Positions 23,063-33,200 of a DNA stretch of 64,000 bases are shown here, one piece after another. The notes below the pieces were generated by a model. It saw nothing but the letters and a program-made list of their open reading frames with translations, did no database searches and was not told the DNA's origin. Position numbers and translations under genes: made by a program. The first letter of the stretch is position 1; every line of letters begins with the position of its first letter. The stretch is from Isoetes taiwanensis (lineage: Eukaryota > Streptophyta > Lycopodiopsida > Isoetales > Isoetaceae): NCBI GenBank assembly GCA_021234155.1, contig JAJEKV010000023.1:2720557-2784556 (forward strand), given 5' to 3'.

Positions 23063-24904
23063 AGTGGGCGGCGAAGAGTTTCGGGGTCGAGTTTTAGGGT
23101 TCTTGGACATGGTGTTGTGCTATCTGATAGCCGGATGCTTTGGAGGCGTCAACTCTGAGTAGCTATGGTGGAATAGCAATCCCGGAATAGTGCTTATGGA
23201 TTTCACAGGCAGCCCTATGTCAATGATTCAGCTTTTGTACCTGAGGTCTTGGTCAGAATCAACAATCTTGCTAAAGAAAGAGGTCCGTCAAGAAGGCCAG
23301 ATTTGTTCTTAGGTTGGATTTGTGTAGAAGGTTTTGTGCCCAACGTCTTTTGGAATAGAGATTGCAGCAGAGTATATGAAGCCCGCCTGACTTGATTGAT
23401 TGTTACAGGGTATGAGGATGTGAAGGATGCACCATTCATCATGGATGCTATTATGAAAGTTTTCTGTGTACATATAAAGCCAAACTTTTCCAAACTTTTC
23501 CTTTCCCTGGCAGCGCAAACGGCAAATAAGTTCCAATAGCAGTGGAATGACTCTGATACGAAATACTTTGCCACTGTTCTTCCCATTCGCAGAGAGTGTG
23601 ATATGTAGAACATGGCACAAAGAAAGAGAAAGGAAAATGGCCTTTGGTTGGGTTACTAAATCTTAAACATGAACAACAGCCCAGGTTAAGCAAATCAAAG
23701 GATCTCAATACAAATGGAGCTAAAATTAATACATGGGAGAAACTTACTGGAAAAATGATTGAAGTTAAGCTGGGAGCCTCCCCCTCTGAAAAAAGAAGGT
23801 AAAGCATGTGAAGGATTTGAAGCCACTATCAGTTCCCATTGCTGGTGGCAAAAATAGAGCTTTTAAAAATCAGCCCTTGGGTGATACCCCCCAAGCATTC
23901 ATAAAAGCATCTCGACAAATTGGACGAAGGATCTCAATAGCTTGAACCTTGCATTCATTTGTTCAGTATATATTAAAAATTTATTGCAGTTTATACAACT
24001 GCTTGCAAATAATTGTACACTACTTTTGTGTGTAAGAATTTAAGTTCCACCTTGAGCATTTGTATCTTTTTTATGCCAAGTATTGTAAAATGTGTTTGCT
24101 AAAGGGTCTTCTGAAGAGACAACTGCAGATAGAGCGCTCATTGTAAAATTAAGGACTGCCTTCCACTTTTTTACTTAATCAATCTAAGTTCCAATAGATA
24201 AATCCTCAGGGACAGTTGACTACTGAATATATGGTGATCTTTCTGATAATAAATCATTAAGCCCATCTGTATGTATTCAATATGGTTCATTTTAGGTTCA
24301 CAATTATGCCCAAAATTTGTGATGTGTTTATTTTGATATAAACACAACTTTCCCCATAGAAAGGCGCCTCCTTTCTGGACTCCATATATATGCTCCGCAT
24401 ATAATGTCTCTATATACATGTCATGTCATGCCTGGTTTTGTAAGCAAGCAAGTGCAGATGCGTGGCCTGTTTTGAGGATGCATCATTTTCCCATGGCTGT
24501 TCCTGTAAATTATGTATTGCAATCATCAAACCAAAGGATAATTGGGGCTCTATTAATCGTAGCAAATGCATGCATATCTGCGGAGGTCTGATCTGTCTTC
24601 CTTTTCAGTATGTTTTTGTATGTCTTGCAACTAAAACTCTGTTTTGACTTAGGTTCAGATATAAGACTGTTACAATGAATGACATAGGATTCAGAGAAGC
24701 GTGGAAGTGGATATTCTGTTATGATGTGATACTAATTCATAAATGTTGCACGAATATTTGAATATTCCCATTACTATGTAAAGAACCGCCTTCCTTATTA
24801 TTTAGACACCTAGCAACAAATGCCAATCAGTTATATCCCCTCACCATAACGTCAGTTTAGTAGTGTCCTGTGTTATGATCTCCTCAAATCGACTATCACG
24901 AACA

Positions 24905-24941
24905 GAAAAGAGGCCGCTCGTTAGGGTGGCCGCTTTTCTAG
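24905..24941 (+). repeat. Helitron 3' terminus
   Basis: AAAAG-A-GGCC...GGCC-G-CTTTT forms the terminal stem-loop. CTAG is the last tetranucleotide and T follows. The same plan (AAAAG, G/C stem, CTTTTT, CTAG, T) recurs at 46,203-46,235. Confidence 0.65.
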
Positions 24942-24958
24942 TATACTATAATAAGTAC

Positions 24959-24997
24959 ATTCTAGAATGGGACTCGCATGAAACCAACAAACCGCCC
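24959..24997 (+). repeat. 39-bp direct repeat, left copy
   Basis: Identical to 25,570-25,608. It begins ATTCTAGAATGGGACTC and ends AACAAACCGCCC. It is too long for a usual target duplication and more like a short terminal repeat of an element. Confidence 0.85.
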
Positions 24998-25157
24998 ACT
25001 TAGACTTGCTTCTCATTCATCTCAGCAGATTTTCTACAATGGTGGATAGTGGGTAGCCGCACACATGCGAACTACCCATAAAAAATAAAGGGAAAATCCA
25101 ATTATATCATTTGGACCCCAACAAAATACAATGCTAATAGAGACTGGCTAGTGTACC

Positions 25158-25238
25158 TGCCGAAAGCTTATCACCGGGATTAAAAAACCCCGCCCTTTCG
25201 GGTTTTCGCGGAAAAACCCTAGTGATAAGCCTTCGGCA
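25158..25238. repeat. Conserved hairpin, locus 3
   Basis: Outer arms TGCCGAAAGCTTATCAC and GTGATAAGCCTTCGGCA pair at 16 of 17 positions. The core GGGATTAAAAAACCC-CGCCCTTTCGGGTTTTCG...AAAACCC matches the other loci. Confidence 0.9.
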
Positions 25239-25569
25239 AGGGGCTTGGACAAACGTAAGGCATAAAAATCGCTCCCAAAACCCACGAATGGAAAAGTCGA
25301 AACAGATGCCGCCGCTAACCTGCACACGCACATCACCAACAAAACAACAAGACAAAACAAACCTCCCGTGAGTGGAGGGGGCTGATTACGCCGCGTGCCA
25401 CGCGATAAAAATACAATAACAAAAAGGGGGAGGGTGGGTTCAAAGAGAATAAGGTATCAAAGAGAAGAGGAAGCGCCGGCGAGAAGTCGGCGAAACGCTC
25501 GCCTAAAATAGCGAACTCCCAACTGGGTTCCCCATTCTAGAATGGCGATCCGATGTCTCTGGATATGGG

Positions 25570-25608
25570 ATTCTAGAATGGGACTCGCATGAAACCAACA
25601 AACCGCCC
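25570..25608 (+). repeat. 39-bp direct repeat, right copy
   Basis: Identical to 24,959-24,997. It is directly adjacent to a promoter-like block holding a second TTCTAGAA palindrome (25,535-25,550). Confidence 0.85.
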
Positions 25609-26035
25609 GAATACCAAAGGACTTCCTTAACAAACTAGGATCGAGGACGAAGGTCACAGAATGAAGGCTAAAGGCCGAGAAAGGACAGCATGAAAGAAAC
25701 GCCAAATTGGCCAAACCAGGCAGGAAGAAGCCCCTCCCCTGCCTGGAAACAATTCAAAGAGAATAAGGTACTGCTGAGAGAGAAGAGGAAGAACAAGTCG
25801 GGCGCGTAAACGCAATAAATAGCGAACTCCCCAACCCAGACGGGCATCGCGCCACCGCATGCATGCAAAACATGCATGCTCGTCCCATTCTAGAATGGCG
25901 ATCCGATGTCTCGGATCGATGGGATAGTGCTTCATGCTCGTATTTGGGGCTTACTGTCACTTCCATGCTAGGGTCACCCTCCGTGCTAGGGTAGGAGAAA
26001 GTATGCAATGGAATTTTCAAGGGCCTTCTAATTTC

Positions 26036-26566
26036 CACCGCGACATGATTAGAAATTAGGGAATCTAATGGCATAAACTATGCGATTCATTTTTTAGCTT
26101 TATATGTGACAGATAGGTGAATAAGCTACAATTGCGATCTCGAGTTAAGGCAAGCTTGACCCTTTTGTTACATAAGCTTTGTCACCAATCAACTACATAT
26201 ATTCCAATATAAATACTTTGTCAACCCCATAGCTCAACCACAACCCAAACCAACCCAACCACAATGGCACAAAGAAAGAAGTCCATAAACCTCTTGCATA
26301 ACAAACATTACTTCTACTTCTTATCTTATTTCATTGACAACCTATTAGTTTTCATTTCTTTATTGAAGGACTTGAGCTTGACCCTTTCCACGATAAATGT
26401 CATCACATCAATTCTTAGAAATAGAACATTTCAGAAATGGATGATCCTACTTTCCATTTGAGGGCAAATTCATTTGCTATGACTTTTAGTTCACAATATT
26501 GACTAAACCAAAAGCTTACCTACCTAGTATTGTAAATGCAAATTTCTTGCACATAAATGTAAGGTG
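26036..26566 (+). repeat. Duplicated segment A, left copy
   Basis: About 530 bp aligned with 31,868-32,422 at high identity (ACATGATTAGAAATTA at the start, TCTTGCACAT near the end). It contains ATGGCACAAAGAAAGAAG opening a 65-codon frame (26,264-26,461) without a known domain; copy 2 is disrupted by an insertion near 32,195. The two copies flank the tyrosine-recombinase element and an LTR. Confidence 0.85.
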
Positions 26567-26639
26567 CCAATTTTTCTGACCCTTACGCCTATGGTGTGTT
26601 GCCACGTGGCACACATTATTTTAGAGAATGTTTATTTTT

Positions 26640-26765
26640 TGTTTTTACCTTACATTCTTAAAATTTTACTCTACATTCTATGTTTTACCCTACATTCCAA
26701 CAAGTTTACCCTACATTCTAAGTTTTCTAACCTACATTCAGCTATTTCAACTTACATTCTCTATA
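26640..26765. repeat. TTACCCTACATTC tandem array
   Basis: About six imperfect units of 18-23 bp with the core TTAC(C/T)CTACATTC. The array lies at the left edge of the recombinase element, downstream of its coding region. Confidence 0.75.
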
Positions 26766-26934
26766 ATGCAATTTAGAACCAAAAAATTGCAATTTATACA
26801 GTCAAAAAGTTTCATTTCATGTCAAAAAGTTACAATAGTGCAGATCATAACTAGATCATAGTAGATCACAGTATATCAGAAAACATGAGAAAACATGAAA
26901 ATATGAAGTTTATAGATCACTTCCAAGTCCAAAT

Positions 26935-29057
26935 CTAACTCTTCTTAATCAGGCTTTGTATGAAATCACCCAGATCTTTCCCTGTCATGTGAGGCATCAC
27001 AATGCTGCAATTCTGAAATGTTCCACCAGAAATATTCGAAATCTGCATCTGCAAACCTAATGCATGTCGTACAACAGGAGAAGTTGCTGCCAAAGTCTCA
27101 ATATCGCGATTAAACTGCAGCAATTCTTCTGATTCATCCTGAAGTACAGGGGACAATTCAACAGCAGGAGATACATTCTCGGGTGCAATACTAGGTGCCA
27201 CAATACTAGAGTTGAGAATACTTGGCACTTTCTGATCCCCAATTGGAGAAGCACCATCATTCAACTTCTGATCATCTCTGGCATTGCTATTTTGAAGCAG
27301 AACCATTACCACCAGAGGAATGATCAATCTCATCAACCCGCTTCAACTCCTCCTTATAAACAGCATCAAAAGTTCGCCTCCTACCATCTGCATCAAATGG
27401 ATTCATAACGACATCCATTGCACACTTGGCTTGCAGATCAATTGTCTTATCATATCTGAAAAAAACACGTCAGAAACAAAGAAAGAAAGCCAAATAAAAA
27501 TGTGAGTAATTAAATTACATGTGGTATGCTTCAGAAGTTCGATGTCCCATAATTCTCATTCCAACAGCCTGTGGAACTTCAGCCCTTATCATTGTAGATA
27601 TCTGTTGTACGTCTAGATTTGCCAGAAAATTTACCCTCAATTCCAACAATAGCTAACATGCATTTGACCCAAAAGCAAGTGTTCTTGCGCTAACTCTATT
27701 AGTAGAATTATACCACTGAACAGACTTGTAATTCTGAATAACCTGCATAAAGCAAAACTTCACAATGCTTCCATCTTTATCAGGCTTCCCTGCAGCCAAA
27801 TGCCTCTCAAGTTATTTATATGACAAGACAATGGCATTCTGAACTGCTCTTCCTGATAGTGATTCATGGCCACATCATAGTTCTTACTCAATCTCTCATT
27901 ATACTCAAGAAACTCTTTTCCATTCTCTTGACCAACTAGAAAATCACTTATCAGCAGCTGATGCAACTCATTCTGCCCTCGAATAGCAAACCTACCTACA
28001 CAATAGTACAAGAATCTCCTCTGCAAGCCTCTAGCATGAGTAACCTGATGATCCAGGCCTGCTAGCAATGCTACTTCATTAGCAAAACTAATCTCATCTA
28101 CCTTTTTTCTTTTCTGACATACACCTGGAGTTTTCCTAGATCTCCTCATGCTAGCTATACAAGCTAATCATGCTCGCTCGAAAATAGGACTCTTCCTAAT
28201 GTCAAAGGTAAGCTCCTGAATTCCAGTTTGGGCTATCCTTAATTCCTGATGCCTTCTTATCATGCTCCCAAACTTCCTGAACATATCCTGCAATTTGCAA
28301 ATCAATCAGTTAGTAAGTTATAAAATCAGAATAACAAAATAAGAAAGTTGTTAAATAAAACTTACGATTCAGGCGGATAAAATTGACCATTATTCTTCGT
28401 AACTTGCAATATAAAACGTTCCAGCAATATAGAAAACTCTAAAAGATCCATCTCCTCAATTCTCACCTCGGTACTAATTCCAAAAAACTCCCTCCAAAGG
28501 TCAAACCATTTTCTAGCCCACTGTATATTTGCTGCAGATCTAGAAATGCCACTAGCATTAACCTCTCTTTGAAGTTCCTCATCAAGCTCAACAAATGGCA
28601 CTGTACAACCACTTCTGACAGGCACTACAACTGTCTTCAGCATGCCAGAATTCTCAGCATCTTTCATATATTTCAAGATCTCATCCTCTCCAAATTCATT
28701 GACCAATTCTGATTCAAACTCGGACAGACCTAAGGTAGAAGACTCAACTGCAATAAAACTACCAAAACAAGGCACATTAGGTAGAACACTAGCAATATCT
28801 ACATTCTCTGCATCCTTGTATGCATGCATGTCCATGACTTCCTCAATTATCATCAAAATGACAGGTATTTCTTCAGAATCAACATGCACAGTGTTCGTAA
28901 TATCCTCAAGAATGTTCTGATCTTCCAGAATATTAAACGTAGGCGCATCCATTCCTATAAGTCTCACCTCACCATAACTCAGTGCTTGAAGCACAAAAGC
29001 AACACTTAAGAAACAACACAATATAAAAAACAAAACTAGTCCTCGGCATTTAGCCAT
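26935..29057 (-). pseudogene. Tyrosine recombinase (Crypton/DUF3504-like), spliced
   Basis: N-terminal part (28,362-29,057): acidic leader, then WARKWFDLWREFF and LLERFILQVTKNNGQFYPP, the usual start of DUF3504/Crypton proteins. Intron 28,288-28,365 (GTAAGT...GCAG). Next exon: MFRKFGSMIRRHQELRIAQ, then the catalytic part with Arg in IRGQNELHQL (about 27,964-27,983), Lys in ERLSKNY (about 27,880), Arg in SRRTT (about 27,610), His in MGHRTSEAY (about 27,520-27,550). A 63-bp intron follows (27,456-27,518), then Tyr in IYDKT. The C-terminal tail ends at 26,935. Breaks: exon 1/2 phase differs by one base, TGA near 28,167, frame changes near 27,800, 27,640 and 27,320. The apparent signal peptide at the first ATG is probably chance; a later Met fits the family better. 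Confidence 0.65.
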
Positions 29058-29592
29058 CTCGCACCTTTAGACCAGTGAAGATCAACTGCATGCAGCAAAG
29101 AAATGACATATTAGCATAAAAAATAAAAAATAGACACAAGAATATAAACATGCTTACAAGTTTTATAAGTGATCAGTTCAAAGGTCGCAAGAACGCAAAA
29201 AAGTTGCAATGGAACTCTAAAAATCAGAACAAACTCCAACCCCCAGAACTACACTCTAACAGCCGCCAGAACTCCAAGACAAGCTCAGATCCTCGACAAA
29301 ATACTCCACGGACCACCTGCAAGCAAGATTTGTCAGAATATATGTAAATGTAACTAAAAACACAAAAAAAAACTCGAGAATCAAATGTAAACTACCCTAG
29401 CGCCTTCAAAGAAGCAGAAGCGCCATCAAAAAACTCGCCAAAATGCTCCGACGCCTTTGAAAATGACCTGGCGCCATTCAAAACGCCATAGCCAGTTCGC
29501 GACGGAGAAAGAGAGAGAAAATGTTACATCTGACTCTCTTTAAAGTTTTTTCCACGTCAGACGCCACATCAGAAAATTGCCACCGTACATTC

Positions 29593-29658
29593 GCGTTGCA
29601 GGAAAGGCAGGGTGCCTTAAATTCTGCAGGGAAAAGTTTTGTCGACGCGCATCAGCGC
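29593..29658. other. Short unassigned link
   Basis: 66 bp between the inverted-pair edge of the recombinase element and the next LTR, G+C-rich, nothing recognised. Confidence 0.4.
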
Positions 29659-30169
29659 GGATAGCAGGTTGTGTTTATGTAAATATGTAGCATAATAACA
29701 GGGGGTTTTCTTTGTGTTTTTTTATGCTTTTCACTAAGGTTTTCTATGATTTCGTGATGTATTCAAATGGATGTACTAATGCGTACATCTTGGTTCGCAC
29801 CATTTCCAAGCCATTGATTTTAGCCTTTTTTTCCCTTCCAATGGTCAATAACCAATGGCTCACAACAAAAGGAGAGCCCTCCTTTTGTCATAGGGGAGCG
29901 TGTGGTGCATAATGGTCAACAACCAATGAAACCTAAACCTAAAAGGGAACAAAAAAAAAATAAATGCAATAGGGTGCTTCGTGGAGAATCCGGTGAAAAA
30001 AATAAGAGGCAGACTTTTTACGTCAAATGATGTCCAAACCCACCAATTTCCTAAAAGGGCACATGAAGGGCTTTTTAATTTTAAATCTGGGCTCTTTAAC
30101 CCCTATGTAGTGGCGTATTTGCCCATTTAAAGCCATTGATTTTAGCCTTTTTTTTTTCCAATGGTCAAC

Positions 30170-30790
30170 ACATTTCTTATCATAACTTTTGATTGCTAAA
30201 ACAGCAATTTTTTGGCTGGGTTTGGTAGGCTTTCACATCTTACCCGGTGGTTTTCTAACTTTGGATTGCTAAAACGCTATTTGGATATTGTTTTGTGGCT
30301 CTGATTGAATGAAGTTTTGGCTGCAAAAAAAAAATTACCATGCATTTTTAGATTTTGAGGCAGTTATTAAGCAAGTTCCAAGGCTTCTAGATCCTTGTGC
30401 TAACAAGCAGTGTGTGTGGTGCATAATGGGCTTGAAGGGCGCATGTAGTGCAGTTTCTCCGCCGGCAACACATTTCTTATCATAACTTTTGATCCAGAGC
30501 TCTGTTTGAGATGATTTTTATTGCGTTGGAAAGCTCTCTCCGAGATCTTTTTGATAGTGTATGATATGGATATGTTTAGTTAAGTTATCTATGATAAAAC
30601 AGCAATTTTTCGGCCGGGTTTAGTAGGCTTTCACATTCTACCAGCTGATTAATACAGGATTGCGCTATTGGATATTGTTTTATGGCTCATTCCAAATGAA
30701 GCTTGCAAAAAATTACCATGCATTTTTAGATTTTGAGGCAGTTATTAAGCAAATTCTAATGCTTCTAGATCCTTGTGCTAACAAGCAGAA
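30170..30790 (+). repeat. Imperfect 240-310 bp direct duplication
   Basis: 30,170-30,410 and 30,470-30,787 share CACATTTCTTATCATAACTT, GCTTTCACAT, ATTACCATGCATTTTTAGAT and CTTCTAGATCCTTGTGCTAA in the same order. Copy 2 carries extra bases near its start. Confidence 0.75.
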
Positions 30791-31036
30791 AAGTTTCCCA
30801 CTTTGGTTTCTCACCTCAAGAATCCATGGAGGCCAAAGGCTGCTGTTAAATTCCAGTTCAAAAATGTTTGTGTATGGGTGTTGCAAACTTTATGACTTTC
30901 AGAATAATGGGATCAATCTGCTCTATCTTTATGGTAACTTTTACTTATGTTCTATTTGTATTATTGTGATGAAATTCAAAAGCTACAGGTGATGAAAGCC
31001 TCAAATGAATTCTAGTTTTTTTCTGGTTTGAATTCT

Positions 31037-31095
31037 AAAATTTTTGTCACACCCGGGAGGGGCGTTCCTAAGGCCCCGAAGGGGACAAAAATTTT
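31037..31095. repeat. Nested palindrome
   Basis: Perfect 12-nt arms AAAATTTTTGTC and GACAAAAATTTT enclose an inner GGGGC...GCCCC pair. The TGTCACACCCGG within the left arm also resembles the start of some plant LTRs, but no matching second LTR was found. Confidence 0.7.
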
Positions 31096-31867
31096 TTTTT
31101 GCAACACAAACCATTAACATCCAACATATAAAAATTAAATCCCCCAACATATAACAACCAACTTATAACAACCATTGACATTAACAACCAACACATAACT
31201 ACCATTGACATTAATTAACACAACCATTGGGTCCAACACATTTAAATTAAAATCCCCCTTAAACCCCCTTTGGTTTAGGTGCATATTCACACGGGGGGTG
31301 ACTCCGGGCAACGAGAGCTGTTGGATAGGCATATTCACCCCTTATTCCTTAATCTACACCGTACGTAAAGTTCCTCGTTTGTGGGGTATGCAAGTACAAA
31401 ATTTGCTATACTGTATAACAAGATTCGCAAAATACTATAAGATTTCAAGCGGAATACTATATGGTGTTGATTTTGTACGTGCAAATTCTATATCAATGGT
31501 GCAGGTCAAACAGAGCTCTTGAACTCAAGATATCAACTTTCAAAGTTTGTATAGTTACCGAGTGTCTATTTTGTCACAGTTATTTTGTGGCAGTTTGGTT
31601 TGTACCAGTTATTTGGGTCTTTATGAGGTTAAGTTTCTTTTATAAACATCCATGTAAATGTGTCATTTGGGACGCTAATATAGTTTGTTGTCGGTTCTCC
31701 GCCATGGAGTGGCACATTTTCCTATTCTGGTCGCCACTGTTGGGGTGGTATAGAAAACTACGCATATATATACACACATGCATGCGTGGAGGAGATATGC
31801 ACATATGCATTTTGTACATGGGCGATCAGAGGAGAGTGTTATTTGAGCAAAAAGAGATAGACATAGA

Positions 31868-32422
31868 CAACCGCAACATGATTAGAAATTAAGGAATCTA
31901 ATGGCATAACTATGCGAGCTTTATAAGTGGCATAGGTGAATAAGCTACAATTGCGATCTCGAGTTAAGGCAAGCTTGACCCTTTTGTTACATAAGCTTTG
32001 TCACCAATCAACTACATATATTCCATATATGAATACTTTGTCAACCCCATAGCTCAACCACAACCCAAACCAACCCAGCCACAATGGCACAAAGAAAGAA
32101 GTCCATAAACCTATTGCATAACAAACATTACTTCTACTTCTTATCTTATTTCATTGACAACGTATTAGTTTTTATTTCTTTATTGAAGGACTTGAGCTTG
32201 GGTCTATCTCGCTCTGAAGGATGAATACTTCTTTTTCTGTTTGGCCTTTTCCACGATAAATGTCATCACATCAATTCTTAGAAATAGAGCATTTCAGAAA
32301 TGGATGATCCCACTTTCCATTTGAGGGCAAATTGCTATGACTTTTAGTTCACAATATTGACTAAACCAAAAGCTTACCTACCTAGTGTTGTAGATGCAAA
32401 TCTCTTGCACATCAATATCAAG
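31868..32422 (+). repeat. Duplicated segment A, right copy
   Basis: Homologous to 26,036-26,566. It includes an extra GGTCTATCTCGCTCTGAAGG-containing stretch near 32,200-32,245 that interrupts the short frame found in copy 1. Confidence 0.85.
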
Positions 32423-33200
32423 GTTTGGCTGGCATGTTTTAGACAACCGATGCTTTCAAGTCAAAGAAAGTAAGACAACATATGCTTTCATTTCAAGGAA
32501 AGTGATATGTTTAAGTAAATGCACCTCGCCCGAATCCATTTGTTAAGGGAGCACAGTGAGGTACAAGACAATAGCATAAGTGCGAAAATCTTGCTCCATC
32601 AATTATTATATGGAACCATGATGACATGCTATACATTATAGTTTGACAAAAACAACACATGGCTTAATGCGTGGGACCAATTTAATATGGAAGCCACAAC
32701 TACCATGCTAAGATCATGTTGGGGCACTAAAAAAAGCACATAGTTCAATATTGTGGTCAGATCGGTCAGACAAGCTAATAACAACATGGTTACTGCAATG
32801 TGGCAATCTGGAAACTGAAAAATTAACAACATGGTTAGTCAATGTGAAGTTGCAATGTGGCGATCTGGAAACTGACAACATAATTGTGCATTCGATTGGT
32901 AGGTCAGGCAAGGGGTTAAACAACTCAAATAACCAATTGAATTTTGGTGCTAGAAGTGGTAATTTGGTAACTGATAGTTGAACTCTGCACTCTCACTTTG
33001 TAAATTAACGTTGGCAAGGGACGAGGAGCGCATTGTTTACCTAAGATAGAGATGGTTACCACTGACATGTGAATATATGTGCGCAAATGGGGAATAGATA
33101 TGGGCAATGACAAGGCAGAGAGCACAGAGGAGAGCATATGAGAGTTTGCAGAACGAATGTCAAAGGGTATAGAATCCGCTACACAACACAACATATATTT
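32423..33200. other. Unassigned, with short internal duplication
   Basis: ACAACATGGTTA...CAATGTGGC(A/G)ATCTGGAAACTGA occurs twice (32,784-32,818 and 32,828-32,877). Otherwise AT-rich, nothing recognised. Confidence 0.45.

Larger units (their letters stand above)
22757..24941 (+). mobile_element. Probable non-autonomous Helitron
   Basis: The right end has the Helitron signature: a hairpin (GGCCGC...GTGGCC, flanked by AAAAG...CTTTT), then CTAG followed by T at 24,942. The left end is proposed at TCCTATATAATAAAAAAATG, a Helitron-like 5' start beginning TC, but the base before it is G rather than A, so the left edge is uncertain. No Rep/helicase frame is present. Inside are a G-box minisatellite and a heat-shock-type promoter, probably captured host sequence. 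A second end of the same family lies at 46,205-46,234. Confidence 0.6.
24959..25945 (-). mobile_element. Hairpin-bearing promoter repeat, copy 1
   Basis: An unnamed repeat read on the minus strand. A promoter-like part with TTCTAGAA palindromes and TATTTA-type boxes (present twice, 25,439-25,560 and 25,753-25,920) is followed by a leader with ATCGCGTGGCACGCG (about 25,392-25,407), splice-like GTGCAG|GT, then the conserved hairpin (25,158-25,238). Direct repeats of 39 bp lie at 24,959-24,997 and 25,570-25,608. A homologous unit lies at 48.6-49.6 kb. Short minus frames end in ENPKGRGF-like residues encoded by the hairpin, but I do not claim a protein. Confidence 0.5.
26557..29592 (-). mobile_element. 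Crypton-like tyrosine-recombinase element
   Basis: About 3 kb inserted at the end of segment A. On the minus strand it encodes a spliced tyrosine recombinase of the Crypton/DUF3504 type and no reverse transcriptase, DDE transposase or helicase. An imperfect inverted pair marks the edges: GGTGCCAATTTTTCTGA at 26,563-26,579 and the complement of TCAGAAAATTGCCACC at 29,569-29,584. Cryptons described so far usually lack inverted repeats. The element's 3' side carries a tandem array. The edges are inferred, and several coding breaks suggest an inactive copy. Confidence 0.6.
29685..31487. other. 1.8-kb insertion inside LTR copy 2
   Basis: It holds a partial duplication (next entry), a plus-strand frame at 30,660-30,992 without known domain, a 59-bp nested palindrome at 31,037-31,095 and an AACCATTGACATTAACAA-type short repeat at 31,105-31,225. 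No coding identity was recognised. Confidence 0.5.
29659..31828 (+). repeat. LTR copy 2, split by an insertion
   Basis: Starts GATAGCAGGTTGTGTTTATG (first base of TGAT changed) and ends GGGCGATCA, matching LTR copy 1 (21,851-22,357). Homology stops at about 29,684 and resumes at about 31,488 with TCTATATCAATGG. The 1.8 kb between is foreign to copy 1. No internal retrotransposon sequence adjoins it, so it behaves as a solo LTR. Confidence 0.65.

Noticed and set aside
28920-29057. Signal peptide at the start of the recombinase frame
   Set aside because: A hydrophobic MAKCRGLVLFFILCC start makes no sense for a nuclear recombinase; a later Met or an unseen upstream exon is more likely.
31046-31487. 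A second LTR starting TGTCACACCCGG
   Set aside because: No matching partner LTR, primer site or target duplication was found in the window.
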